From Bacteroides caecimuris (GTDB lineage: Bacteria > Bacteroidota > Bacteroidia > Bacteroidales > Bacteroidaceae): a DNA stretch of 64,000 nt. Position numbers and translations under genes: made by a program. The notes under the pieces were generated by a model. It saw only the letters and a program-made list of their open reading frames with translations. It searched no databases and was not told the origin of the DNA. Positions 25,574 through 33,514 of the stretch are shown here, one piece after another. Location: NCBI RefSeq assembly GCF_001688725.2, contig NZ_CP015401.2:1860001-1924000 (forward strand), given 5' to 3'. Positions within the stretch are counted from its first letter, which is position 1; each line of letters begins with the position of its first letter.

Positions 25574-25954
25574 TTAAGCTCGTGTACCGCTTAAAAGTTC
25601 GGCAAGTTGCCGGTCGCAGAATTTATCGTATTCCTCCTTGTCTGTACCGCTTTCGATAGCCCGGTCGATAACATCGCCCAGTTCGTCGAAGCAGACTTCT
25701 TCATTGACACACTTTGCATTGCTATCATCTTCTTTCAGTAGATAGACCTCGTAGTAATCAGAGCCGTTGAGAGCGATAACGACATATCCGGCGTGTAACC
25801 GTCCGTTTACTTTCAGCCGCAGTGCCGGTAATTCTTGGAATACCGTAGCGACAAATTCGCTGACTCCCCACGACATAAAGACGGGTATGGGGGTAAATGA
25901 CAGTAATTGTTCTTTGATGGTCTGTGCGATGTGCATTACATACTCTTTATCCAT
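25574..25954 (-). CDS. Hypothetical 126-residue protein
   Basis: This is a soluble acidic protein. The N-terminal half resembles a small alpha/beta domain (FTPIPVFMSWGVSEFVATVF, GRLHAGYVVIALNGSDYYEVYLL) and the C-terminal half is helical and acidic. I do not recognise a family. It is the last of three small minus-strand genes (26543 to 25574) that share the leader at 26560-26780. Such clusters of small unknown genes are characteristic of the accessory part of Bacteroides elements. Confidence 0.7.
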   Translation of the reverse strand: MDKEYVMHIAQTIKEQLLSFTPIPVFMSWGVSEFVATVFQELPALRLKVNGRLHAGYVVIALNGSDYYEVYLLKEDDSNAKCVNEEVCFDELGDVIDRAIESGTDKEEYDKFCDRQLAELLSGTRA

Positions 25955-25987
25955 AACTTTGATTTTTAATATGATTATTGATTTATG

Positions 25988-26260
25988 TTAGTTGAACCAT
26001 TCGGGGTTATCCTCTTTTAATTCCGTGATGAGTTCATCGTCCGGTAATTTGAGGGTCTTCGCATCGGCGAAAAAGAAAACCTCGTCATATATTTGTTCGG
26101 CTTCCTTACTTGCAAAACCTTCGCTCTCGTCCTCGAAACTGCCCGGATGAAGTGCATCGAGCAGAGCGGTAGAGCCGATAAGTAGTTCTTCACCTTCGTT
26201 GGATTTCACGATACGGCAGATGTAGATATTGCCGTCAAATTGTAGTTCTTTCGTTTTCAT
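25988..26260 (-). CDS. Hypothetical 90-residue acidic protein
   Basis: This is a strongly acidic 90-residue protein with a beta-type N-terminus (KELQFDGNIYICRIVKS) and a helical C-terminus ending DNPEWFN. There is no signal or membrane segment and no family that I recognise. It lies 7 nt downstream of the 26268-26543 gene and 33 nt upstream of the 126-residue gene, so it is the middle gene of a three-gene operon. High acidity and small size would also fit a DNA mimic or inhibitor, but nothing specific supports that. Confidence 0.7.
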   Translation of the reverse strand: MKTKELQFDGNIYICRIVKSNEGEELLIGSTALLDALHPGSFEDESEGFASKEAEQIYDEVFFFADAKTLKLPDDELITELKEDNPEWFN

Positions 26261-26267
26261 ACGCCTG

Positions 26268-26543
26268 TTATCTTAATGGGATATGTCTCCCGTTTGCCTT
26301 GAGGTATTCCATGATACACTTCGCTTCTTCGTGCGATGCACGGTTGCGGTCATCGTAATTGCGTGTCTCGTCTGCCATGACCACGATACACTCCTTTACC
26401 AACCTGTAAAGGCTTTGCTGCAGCGTGGGGTGCATTTCGGGGATAGCGGCTGCAAACCGTTTGGGATTGAAGCCGTAATCGTTCACTGCTCTTTCCCAGT
26501 CTTTGGCGAGCTGGTACTCCTTGCTTTCCTTGATGTTGTCCAT
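26268..26543 (-). CDS. Hypothetical 91-residue helical protein
   Basis: This 91-residue, mainly helical protein is the first gene after the leader at 26560-26780. It contains KDWERAVNDYGFNPKRFAAAI and a C-terminal EEAKCIMEYLKANGRHIPLR. No family is recognised. Its start codon follows a purine-rich AGGGAATAAAAAA leader end, as in the other leader-driven genes of this region. Confidence 0.68.
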   Translation of the reverse strand: MDNIKESKEYQLAKDWERAVNDYGFNPKRFAAAIPEMHPTLQQSLYRLVKECIVVMADETRNYDDRNRASHEEAKCIMEYLKANGRHIPLR

Positions 26544-26559
26544 AATCTTGAATTTTAAT

Positions 26560-26780
26560 GATTTGTTTTTTATTCCCTCCGTTCGATTCCTTTCTGTCGG
26601 AACCGCTTTGGGATTTTATAGATGCGGTAAACGGTTGTCGGTACAGCTTCATACGGGAGGCTTTTCCTGCCAATTACTCTTTCTGAGGGAAGGAAGAATT
26701 TGCAGGAAATACATTTCAAGCCGCCGGATCAAGCGCGACGGCCGACCTTTGCATCTGATAAAACCAAACCGGGGCTGACA
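26560..26780 (-). promoter_or_regulatory. Long leader, copy 1 of a related leader family
   Basis: On the minus strand this noncoding stretch matches the ParB leader (30780-31010) along most of its length. Shared blocks include CGCGCTTGAT, ATTCTTCCTTCC, GAAAGAGTAATT, CATCTnTAAA and a terminal AGGGAAnA. The conservation of about 200 nt without an open frame suggests a structured 5' leader or a regulatory region. On the plus strand CCGACCTTTGCAT near 26735 resembles an outward promoter. Confidence 0.55.
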
Positions 26781-26958
26781 GGGAATGAAGCTGGGGAAAC
26801 GCTATAAAAGGGAAGTTGAAAATGGTAAAAAAGAGAGGAAACGAAAGCTATGAATGGAGGAAGGGTGGGTGGTGACGGGTTCGTCAGAAAGTTAAAAGAG
26901 GTACTTGGGTCCTTTGTCCGGAGCATACAAAAATGAATAGAGGGCGGATTCCCCCCCC

Positions 26959-28990
26959 AGACCGTCCGAGAACTCTGATTTTCGCTGTAGGATGGCATTC
27001 TTGCAGCGGATTTGAGGTCGTAGAGACTATCTGGTGGAATTTGTTTTTCAATTGAAAGAATAAATTCTCTCATGATAATCGGTTTTAGAAGCTTAAAATG
27101 CACTTTAAAATGTGGTTATTACCTATATTCGTAAGGATGTGCACCTCGGCAAGTCTTTTATCGGAGTGCGGCAAGCAGTGCGGGTACACCTTTGAGACTT
27201 ATAGCACGACGTAGGTTATAGGATAGACAGAGCAATCCCATCTCTGCACCTACTTTTGCAAAACCTTTTAGTAAAAAATAGTAGTATCCGAGCGTTCTTT
27301 TAATTGTCCCGAACGGATGTTCCGACAAACATTTGCGATTATCCATTTTCTTTTGGTCAAGATGTAGCACATAGCGTACCACCTTTTTCATAACGGTTAT
27401 TCTTGTTGGTTTCAGATTCGCATTGCCGTCATTTGCTGCATCTTGTTTCCTTCGGGTATCAGCAACCTTTATTAGATCATCCTTACTAAAGTCCGCTTCC
27501 TTGAACTTGGATATGGTACACTTGCATTTGCATTTCTTGCAGGCCAACTTGTTGCAGTAACGTATATTGCCGTTTCGTTTAATGGATTTCTGTCTAAGAA
27601 TCTCACCTTGCGGACAATAGACAAGGTTACGTTCGGCATCCCTAACGAAGAAGCCTTCAAGAGCTTTGGCACGCATTTGTTCGGAAGTCATGTCCAGCAC
27701 TGCTGAATCGGATGTCGGCAATGTACGCTTTTTTACCTCAACAATTTCCATATCAGTTAAGATTCCGTTGTAGACATCGGGAATTACTCCGGCTTGAAGA
27801 CATGCCTTCAAGTCCTCGGGGTTGGTACTAACTTTCTGTTCATCGGTTATGGTGTTTCCAATGTACTCAAACTCAACCTGCTCGGTGCAGCCACCGTCAC
27901 GCCGGATGACATTGGGTACAATGCCCGATGCAAGTGCGTCGGTATGGTCTTCGGGGCATTCATAGCCCTTGTCTGCTGTAGTCTCAAGGATGTCAATCCC
28001 ATAGTCTTTTTTCACATCTGTAGCTACGTTTGTTATTTGGCCATGGTCAGTAGGACTGTTAGTGACCCGGAAGCCGGCAATCATGTGGCTGTCCGCGTCA
28101 ACAGCCGTCTGCATGTTATAGCCTACGCAGAAACCTTCATTCGCTTTCATCAGTCTTGCATCCGGGTCAGTAAGCGATATCTGTTTTTCATTAGACTCCT
28201 CTAATGTAGTGCGGTATGCTTCGTAACGGGCTTTGCGTTCTTTACAGACATTCAGTTTGTGCTCAAGTTCTTCTCTGGAAAGTTTGCGACCTTCTTCCCG
28301 ATCGCATGAGTCAAGCTCTTCCATGTATAAAGTGATATGTTCATCCAAACGTTTGATACGGTCGTCAAGTTTGTTGAGCGTAAAATTGTTATCCTTGGCA
28401 TTTACAGCCTTGAACTTGCTTCCGTCAATAGATATGTATGACTTGGAGAAGAGCTTCAACCCCATGCAGAACTTATTGAACTCCTTGAATACTTTAGTTA
28501 TGCTATCCTTATTATCCTTGCGAAAATCGGAAATGGTGCGAAAATCAGGATATAATTTGCCCAGTAGCCACATCACCTCCACGTTGCATTTGCACTCACG
28601 GGCCAACTTGCGCGATGAACGCACTTGGTAAAAGTAACCATAAATATACAGTTTTAACAGGTCACGAGGGTCGTACCCGGGACTTCCCGTGGCTTTGGGA
28701 ATGTTCCGTATAAACTCTAACTTGCCCATATCCAAACTATCAACGAATGCATCAAACAAACGAACCGGAGCATCCTCCTCAACATAGTCGTCTATGCAAT
28801 CGGGGAAAAGTACTTTCTGTTGTCGTTCTTCACCTTTCTTATATGCCATAACTCTGTTTCTTAGCTTAGGTAAAGATAAGAAAAATGAATGAGAAGCATG
28901 AATATCTAATGTTAAACCATGCTACAAACAGGGGCTATTGCGGAGGGACAACGACAAACCTCTGTTTAAAGAGGAGTTCTCGGACAGTCT
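26959..28990 (-). mobile_element. IS1182-family insertion sequence
   Basis: Terminal inverted repeats are AGACCGTCCGAGAACTC at 26959-26975 and its near-exact inverse at 28974-28990 (one mismatch in 17). Both ends abut a C-run on the plus strand (CCCCCCCC before, CCCCCC after), which reads as a target duplication within a poly-C site. The only gene is a full-length transposase. The insertion sits between the ParB gene and the leader of the small-gene operon, so no recognisable gene is interrupted. Confidence 0.82.
27158..28849 (-). CDS. IS1182 family transposase
   Basis: This 563-residue DDE transposase is intact. The N-terminal part has GSPGYDPRDLLKLYIYGYF and RSSRKLAREC, typical of IS1182/IS1182-like proteins. 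Catalytic acids are likely in YISIDGSKFKA, ILETTADKGYEC and the C-terminal EHPFGTIKRTLG. A Cys cluster (CNKLACKKCKCKC near 455) is the usual zinc-binding element of this family. It is flanked by matching terminal repeats and has full length, so the copy may be active. Confidence 0.93.
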   Translation of the reverse strand: MAYKKGEERQQKVLFPDCIDDYVEEDAPVRLFDAFVDSLDMGKLEFIRNIPKATGSPGYDPRDLLKLYIYGYFYQVRSSRKLARECKCNVEVMWLLGKLYPDFRTISDFRKDNKDSITKVFKEFNKFCMGLKLFSKSYISIDGSKFKAVNAKDNNFTLNKLDDRIKRLDEHITLYMEELDSCDREEGRKLSREELEHKLNVCKERKARYEAYRTTLEESNEKQISLTDPDARLMKANEGFCVGYNMQTAVDADSHMIAGFRVTNSPTDHGQITNVATDVKKDYGIDILETTADKGYECPEDHTDALASGIVPNVIRRDGGCTEQVEFEYIGNTITDEQKVSTNPEDLKACLQAGVIPDVYNGILTDMEIVEVKKRTLPTSDSAVLDMTSEQMRAKALEGFFVRDAERNLVYCPQGEILRQKSIKRNGNIRYCNKLACKKCKCKCTISKFKEADFSKDDLIKVADTRRKQDAANDGNANLKPTRITVMKKVVRYVLHLDQKKMDNRKCLSEHPFGTIKRTLGYYYFLLKGFAKVGAEMGLLCLSYNLRRAISLKGVPALLAALR

Positions 28991-29020
28991 CCCCCCTATT
29001 CGTTATGACAACAACATTTG

Positions 29021-30754
29021 TCAGGCAGCTATTTCTTCCGTTTGCGGTTCGGTCTGTGCTTCCGCTTCGGGTTGCGGTTCATCGGGTTGTTCCGCTTCCT
29101 GCGTGGCTTGTTCCTGCAAAGCGGCTTTTTTTTCCTTAATGCGTTGGTGCCGCTTTTCGTACACTTCATTATATCCGTCTTGGATATTGGCAAGTTCTTC
29201 GGGCATATGCTTTTGGGCGAAGCCAAGCAACAGGGAGGCTGTGGCGTTGTTACCGAATGCGTCCTTGAAATTGGCAATCAGATAATCCCTGCGGATAACG
29301 GCTTTCTGCTTGGCGGTAAGGTTCTCGATGATGCGCATTTTGTCCTCGCTCGTAAGGTAGTAATAAGAACCTTTATCTTCAATTCCCACCTCATTGAAAT
29401 GCTCTTTGCGGAGTGAGGAGAGCAGGAAGAAATACACCATTTTCTCCTCGTCCTGTCCAAATTTGCGCTCTGACATATCGACCTCTAAAATCCGCTTTTT
29501 GGTGTCTTCAACGGTCTTTTCGAGGGCAATCTCCTTGTTGCGTTTGTCCTGCTTTTCCAACTTCTCGATAGGTGAAAGCGGCATTTCGGTTGCTGTACCG
29601 TTTACGGTGGTAGCGGTATTTGCAACATAGCACAGTGTAATGTCGTTGCTCTCAATACGGAGATAGAGGGAGATTTCTCCTGCTTCGCTTCGGGTGCGGA
29701 TTGCTTCGCATTTTTCGGTGTAACCGTTCAATTCCTGCCCGTAATCCTTTTCTGCATCCTCGTATTCCTCGGTGGTATCATAATCCTCTTTTTGAGGTGC
29801 TTGGGGGCTTTCGGGGTATTTCGTTGCATAGGTTTTAAGGCTTTCCACTTCGTAGCCCATAGCGGTAAGTCGGTCGATGACAGCTTCATTGTAATTGTAG
29901 CTTTCGTGGCAGAGGGGAACGGCAGGGTGCTGTTCCATGAGCCGCATAGCCTTTTCGGTAAGGTGCGATGTGTTCATTTCCACCAAGCAAGCGCGGTTGG
30001 CGCAATTTCCGCAACCACCCTCACAGAACAACATCATATTATTGGTATTGTGAGGGCATGAAAGACAAAGGGTTTTGTCGAATGAATAGCGATTGAGGTC
30101 TGCGGTGTATTGCCGTTCGATGCTTTGTGCCACCTCGGAAGCTTTCATGCCTCGCCAACTATTGTACTGCACCCCCTCTTTCAGATGTTGGTCGTACACC
30201 TCACGCTGTATCTCTTCCCCATAACGGCAGATTTCACTTGCCACGCTGATTGTGATTTCGTCCTGCTCCAACAGCAAAGCGATTTCGGGTATCAAGGAAA
30301 CGAATTTAAGTCGTGTACGGATATATGCCTCCGTCTTGCCGAACTGCACGGTCAAGGACTGTACATCGTGGCGACCGCTGTCTATGAGCTTTTGGTAGGC
30401 GTTGGCTTCCTCAATCGGGGTCACATCCTTACGCTGCAGGTTCTCGGTAATCGCCATTTCCTCGGCTGTCTCGTCTGAAATTTCCATGACGATAGCCGGA
30501 ATTTCCGCCAATTCAGCCATGAGGGAAGCACGGTATCTGCGTTCTCCGAATACAATCTCGAAACGGTTGTCCGCAATAGGGCGCACACCGATAGGCTGAA
30601 GCACTCCCTGCTGACGGATGCTCTCGGCAAGTTCCGCAAGGCTTGTCTCGTCAAAGTTCTTACGTGGGTTGTAGTTACTCGGCTGAATGTCTGCCAATGC
30701 TACCGATGTGATGTTCTTCTCTACTGCTTGAACTGCTGTTGTTGCCATAATCAT
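29021..30754 (-). CDS. parB: ParB/RepB-type partition protein
   Basis: This is a 577-residue ParB-family protein. The N-terminal nuclease-like/CTP-binding domain has IQPSNYNPRKNFDE and FGERRYRASLMA; MAITENLQRKDVTPIEEANAYQ leads into the central HTH (FGKTEAYIRTRLKFVSLIPEI). A cysteine cluster (CLSCPHNTNN..CEGGCGNCANRAC near 232-255) and a long charged C-terminus ending in a Glu/Gln/Pro-rich tail make it about twice the usual ParB length, as in other Bacteroides elements. It has its own leader and is not fused to the parA operon. Likely roles are segregation of the excised element or regulation. Confidence 0.88.
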   Translation of the reverse strand: MIMATTAVQAVEKNITSVALADIQPSNYNPRKNFDETSLAELAESIRQQGVLQPIGVRPIADNRFEIVFGERRYRASLMAELAEIPAIVMEISDETAEEMAITENLQRKDVTPIEEANAYQKLIDSGRHDVQSLTVQFGKTEAYIRTRLKFVSLIPEIALLLEQDEITISVASEICRYGEEIQREVYDQHLKEGVQYNSWRGMKASEVAQSIERQYTADLNRYSFDKTLCLSCPHNTNNMMLFCEGGCGNCANRACLVEMNTSHLTEKAMRLMEQHPAVPLCHESYNYNEAVIDRLTAMGYEVESLKTYATKYPESPQAPQKEDYDTTEEYEDAEKDYGQELNGYTEKCEAIRTRSEAGEISLYLRIESNDITLCYVANTATTVNGTATEMPLSPIEKLEKQDKRNKEIALEKTVEDTKKRILEVDMSERKFGQDEEKMVYFFLLSSLRKEHFNEVGIEDKGSYYYLTSEDKMRIIENLTAKQKAVIRRDYLIANFKDAFGNNATASLLLGFAQKHMPEELANIQDGYNEVYEKRHQRIKEKKAALQEQATQEAEQPDEPQPEAEAQTEPQTEEIAA

Positions 30755-30779
30755 AAAATTTAATTGGTTGATATTTGAT

Positions 30780-31010
30780 TTTTTTATTTTCCCTTTTTTC
30801 GGTTCTTTTCTCTGCCTGAACCGCTTGGGATTTACAGATGCTTCAAGGGACTGACGAACAAGCTATTTTCAACGCTTTTTCCGGAAAATTACTCTTTCGC
30901 AGGAAGGAAGAATTTTACGAGAAATGCACTTCAAAGCGGTGAAATCAAGCGCGGCAGTCCAAATTTGCGTCTGGAAAACCAACCGGCGATGGCAGGAACG
31001 AGGCCGGACA
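30780..31010 (-). promoter_or_regulatory. Long leader of parB, copy 2 of the leader family
   Basis: This noncoding stretch upstream of parB is homologous on the minus strand to 26560-26780 (see the blocks listed there) and partly to 33240-33424. It ends with GAAAAAAGGGAAAATA close to the start codon. The 330 nt between parB and the par terminator contain no gene. Confidence 0.55.
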
Positions 31011-31100
31011 AGCGGCAAGTGGAATAAATAAAAAAGTAATACAACCATGCGGTTATAAGAGGTAATAGAACAGGAGAACACCCAGGAGGGTATAAACAGG

Positions 31101-31137
31101 AAAAACGCTACCTTGTGGACGTGCCCATAAGATAGCG
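31101..31137 (-). terminator. Terminator of the parA operon
   Basis: On the minus strand CGCTATCTTATGG and TCCACAAGGTAGCG form a stem with one mismatch and a G-U pair around GCACG, followed by TTTTT (31101-31105). It lies 49 nt after the stop of the RHH gene. Confidence 0.75.
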
Positions 31138-31185
31138 GTATGCTATAAAAGGTATATCGGATGGGGACTACAACCGCCGTACCGG

Positions 31186-31440
31186 TTATTTCTCGTGCTT
31201 TTCCAAATACTCTTTCATCGCCTCGTTCACGATGTCCCGTAGAGACATATTCTTTTCGATGGCGAGGTACTTCATCCGGGTATGAATACTTTTGTTTATG
31301 ACAAAGTTGCAATGTACAGCAGGCTCTTTTTCCGTTTTGACCGGTGCAGGTTCTTTCTTTTGCGTGGACTTCCCGGTGGATGACAGCAAGCCGTCCAGTC
31401 CGCTTCTCATGCCGTTTTTCAATGAATCACTTTTGCCCAT
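31186..31440 (-). CDS. Ribbon-helix-helix-like partner of ParA
   Basis: This is an 84-residue protein. The first 40 residues are basic and flexible; the C-terminal half, HCNFVINKSIHTRMKYLAIE followed by MSLRDIVNEAMKEYL, has the strand-helix-helix pattern of RHH DNA-binding proteins. It lies 7 nt after parA on the same strand, the usual place of the small centromere-binding/repressor partner in type Ib or similar par systems. The palindromic sites at 32236-32251 and 32405-32420 upstream of parA are natural targets. Confidence 0.78.
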   Translation of the reverse strand: MGKSDSLKNGMRSGLDGLLSSTGKSTQKKEPAPVKTEKEPAVHCNFVINKSIHTRMKYLAIEKNMSLRDIVNEAMKEYLEKHEK

Positions 31441-31447
31441 ATCGTTT

Positions 31448-32203
31448 TTATTTTAATTTCAACACTTCTTTTGCTAACTCCATGTAGTCCTTTGCCCCGT
31501 TGCTGTTCTTGTTATACTCAAAGATATTCATGCCTTTTATCGGAGCTTCGGCCAATGATACATTGTCCCGGATGACGGTCTTGAATACCTTGTCGCAGAA
31601 CGATTCGCTGATTAGTTCCGCCACACTTTTGTTGAGCGTCTTGCGCTTGTCAAACTGGGTGATGACAATGCCGCCGATATTTAGGTTTGGGTTCAAACGT
31701 TCCTTGACAATCCCGACCACATTTGTAATCTTTGCCATTCCGCGCATGGCGAGGAACTGCGCCTGTACCGGGATAATCAGGAAATCCGCCGATGTGAGGG
31801 CGTTCAGTGTCAGCAAACCCAGCGAGGGCGGACAGTCAATCAGGATATAGTCGAATTTACGGGTTTCAAGCAATTTTGCAATCAGCCCTTTTAGTATTAA
31901 TTCCCGCCCCGGCTCGTTGATAAGCTCGGATTCTGTCGCCGACAAATCGAGGCAGGACGGTACAACGGAAAGACCGTTTTCCAACTCGAATACCGGTAAG
32001 GTATATTCGCCTTTCATCGCTCCGTACACCGTCCGTTCCTCTTCGATGGAGAGACCGCAGGATTCCGTGAGGTTTGCCTGACCGTCCATGTCGATGAGCA
32101 GTACACGCTTTTTCTTCTGCTGCAATGCGGCAGCAAGATTGATGGTGGTAGTTGTCTTTCCGACACCGCCCTTGTGGTTCAAAACTGCGATTATTTTTGT
32201 CAT
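31448..32203 (-). CDS. parA: ParA-type partition ATPase
   Basis: This is a 251-residue Walker-type ATPase. The deviant Walker A is KGGVGKTT (11-18) with the signature lysine, then VLLIDMDGQANLTE, and Walker B is YILIDCPPSLG near residue 119. No N-terminal HTH extension is present, so it is the short form (type Ib-like), which leaves autoregulation to the small partner protein encoded downstream. In CTn-type elements a ParA homologue is also called TraA. It is driven from the promoter at 32228 with a leader of only about 20 nt. Confidence 0.93.
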   Translation of the reverse strand: MTKIIAVLNHKGGVGKTTTTINLAAALQQKKKRVLLIDMDGQANLTESCGLSIEEERTVYGAMKGEYTLPVFELENGLSVVPSCLDLSATESELINEPGRELILKGLIAKLLETRKFDYILIDCPPSLGLLTLNALTSADFLIIPVQAQFLAMRGMAKITNVVGIVKERLNPNLNIGGIVITQFDKRKTLNKSVAELISESFCDKVFKTVIRDNVSLAEAPIKGMNIFEYNKNSNGAKDYMELAKEVLKLK

Positions 32204-32227
32204 AATTTCGTGTCTTTATATCTGATA

Positions 32228-32251
32228 CAAAGATAATACTATTTTTAGTAT
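32228..32251 (-). promoter_or_regulatory. parA promoter -7 box with adjoining palindromic operator
   Basis: On the minus strand TATCTTTG (32228-32235) is an exact -7 box. Directly upstream of it lies ATACTATTTTTAGTAT (32236-32251), a palindrome with two perfect 6-bp half sites and a 4-nt spacer. It covers the spacer between the promoter boxes, so bound repressor would block RNA polymerase. Further half sites lie at 32268-32273, 32295-32300 and 32317-32322. Confidence 0.65.
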
Positions 32252-32404
32252 TTACTATTATTAGTGTATACTATTTTACTACTTTTGTATATTTTAGTAT
32301 TATAGCATCTACTACTATACTAAAATACTGATTGACTAAATGTAGTGCATTCTATCATTTCTGATGGGATATTTCCTAATATCCTACTTTACTAACCTTA
32401 GTAT

Positions 32405-32420
32405 ATACTACATTTAGTAT
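32405..32420. repeat. Second ATACTA-N4-TAGTAT palindrome (centromere-like)
   Basis: ATACTACATTTAGTAT repeats the operator seen at 32236-32251, about 170 nt away. The AT-rich stretch 32221-32460 between parA and the next gene holds no gene but contains four ATACTA and three TAGTAT half sites. This is consistent with a partition centromere or multi-site operator. Confidence 0.6.
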
Positions 32421-32483
32421 TTGTTGTATAACAGCAAAATAAGCTCATTTTGGAATTAGTCTTATAAATCATCATCATGCGCA

Positions 32484-32846
32484 TTAGATAAATTCTGTCT
32501 CAAGTGCTTCCAACAAGTCGTGTATTTGTTTTTCCGCTTCCTCCATATCCGATACAATGTCCTTGATGTGGTAAGGTGCGCCATTTTTACCGTGCCCATC
32601 ATTTCCAATCCATAGATAGGCTTCGTAATCCGGGTCAAAACCCTCGAAATATTGTTCCATGTCAGCAATGAGGGTATCAATGTCCTCACATTTCATTTCG
32701 GCACTGAAATTAAAATCCTGCCCATAGTTGGTATAGCGTTGGAAGTCGAACTGAATATTTGATTTATTTTTGTCATCCACACTTATACTCCAGCCTTTGC
32801 TTTGGGATATTTCCGTTACTTTTTGTATCTTTTCTTGAGCGGTCAT
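32484..32846 (-). CDS. Hypothetical 120-residue protein
   Basis: From the ATG at 32844-32846 this is a 120-residue acidic protein with YGQDFNFSAEMKCEDIDTLI and an extended helical C-terminus. I prefer this Met over one at 32876 because the extra residues overlap the previous gene. The family is unrecognised. It forms a pair with the upstream 32857 gene and lies next to the par region. Confidence 0.68.
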   Translation of the reverse strand: MTAQEKIQKVTEISQSKGWSISVDDKNKSNIQFDFQRYTNYGQDFNFSAEMKCEDIDTLIADMEQYFEGFDPDYEAYLWIGNDGHGKNGAPYHIKDIVSDMEEAEKQIHDLLEALETEFI

Positions 32847-32856
32847 AGTTTTGAGT

Positions 32857-33198
32857 TTATAGTGGGGAGACTTCACACCGTCCTACCGATTGCTTTAATC
32901 CGTTATTTGAAAGTAATACTCCTGCAGCTCGTCTGGCCATTCGGCGGTCATAGAGCGTGGCTTTCTGGTTGTCCCGCTCGTGCCATTGCCAAATTTTGTG
33001 ATTAAGTACAAGGCACAGCTCTGTCCAATGCTTGTAGTTATCTTTCCATTCTGCCTTAACCTTTCTGTATGTGTCAGCTATGGCTTCATTCCCGAACTTG
33101 TCTGCCATAGAGAAGTCCTGCCAAAAGGTTGTCATCGGGTCATAGCCAGTAATTTCCGCTATATTCCACTTGGGAATTACTATTTTTAATATTTCCAT
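32857..33198 (-). CDS. Hypothetical 113-residue protein
   Basis: From the Met at 33196-33198 this is a 113-residue protein rich in Trp and basic residues. It has TTFWQDFSMADKFGNEAIADTY-type helices, HWTELCLVLNHKIWQWHE and a basic DRRMARRAAGVLLS segment. It has no recognised domain. It is the first gene after the leader at 33240-33424. A longer start at 33225 is possible but less natural. Confidence 0.65.
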   Translation of the reverse strand: MEILKIVIPKWNIAEITGYDPMTTFWQDFSMADKFGNEAIADTYRKVKAEWKDNYKHWTELCLVLNHKIWQWHERDNQKATLYDRRMARRAAGVLLSNNGLKQSVGRCEVSPL

Positions 33199-33239
33199 AC
33201 TTATTATTGTTTTTGTAATACTCATGAATCAAGATTACT

Positions 33240-33424
33240 ATTTCCCTTTGTTCGGTCTGTTTGCGACCGCCGGGAAGATTTTTCTGCTTTCAGAAGGTGG
33301 CGGGGAACAATCGGACAAGGCTGATCCGGAAAAATACGCTCGACAGCGGAGAGGAAGATTTTTACGTGTCATTTGCGGCAGTATGCCGGCATTGGCAGGA
33401 TTGGAGCCGCCGGTTACCTTTGCG
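33240..33424 (-). promoter_or_regulatory. Long leader, copy 3 of the leader family
   Basis: On the minus strand blocks such as GTAAAAATCTTCC, TATTTTTCCGGA and ACCGAACAAAGGGAAATA align with the parB leader. No open frame of note is present. The outward-facing plus-strand promoter at 33392-33422 lies at its far end. Confidence 0.45.
33392..33422 (+). promoter_or_regulatory. Outward promoter driving a noncoding region
   Basis: TTGG (33392-33395), exactly 19 nt, then TACCTTTG (33415-33422), close to consensus in sequence and spacing. It points away from the minus-strand gene on its left and into about 370 nt without a plausible plus-strand gene. Confidence 0.55.
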
Positions 33425-33514
33425 GAAAATTCTGTTCCGTAGGTCGCACGGCAGCGGACTTGGGTTTAATGGGAATCCGTTAGAAAAGGAAAGATTTATG
33501 AATAAAAGAGTGAG

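Noticed and set aside
32221..32460. Classical replication iterons
   Set aside because: The half sites are mostly palindromic pairs next to the parA promoter and not evenly spaced direct repeats beside a Rep gene; a partition operator explains them better.
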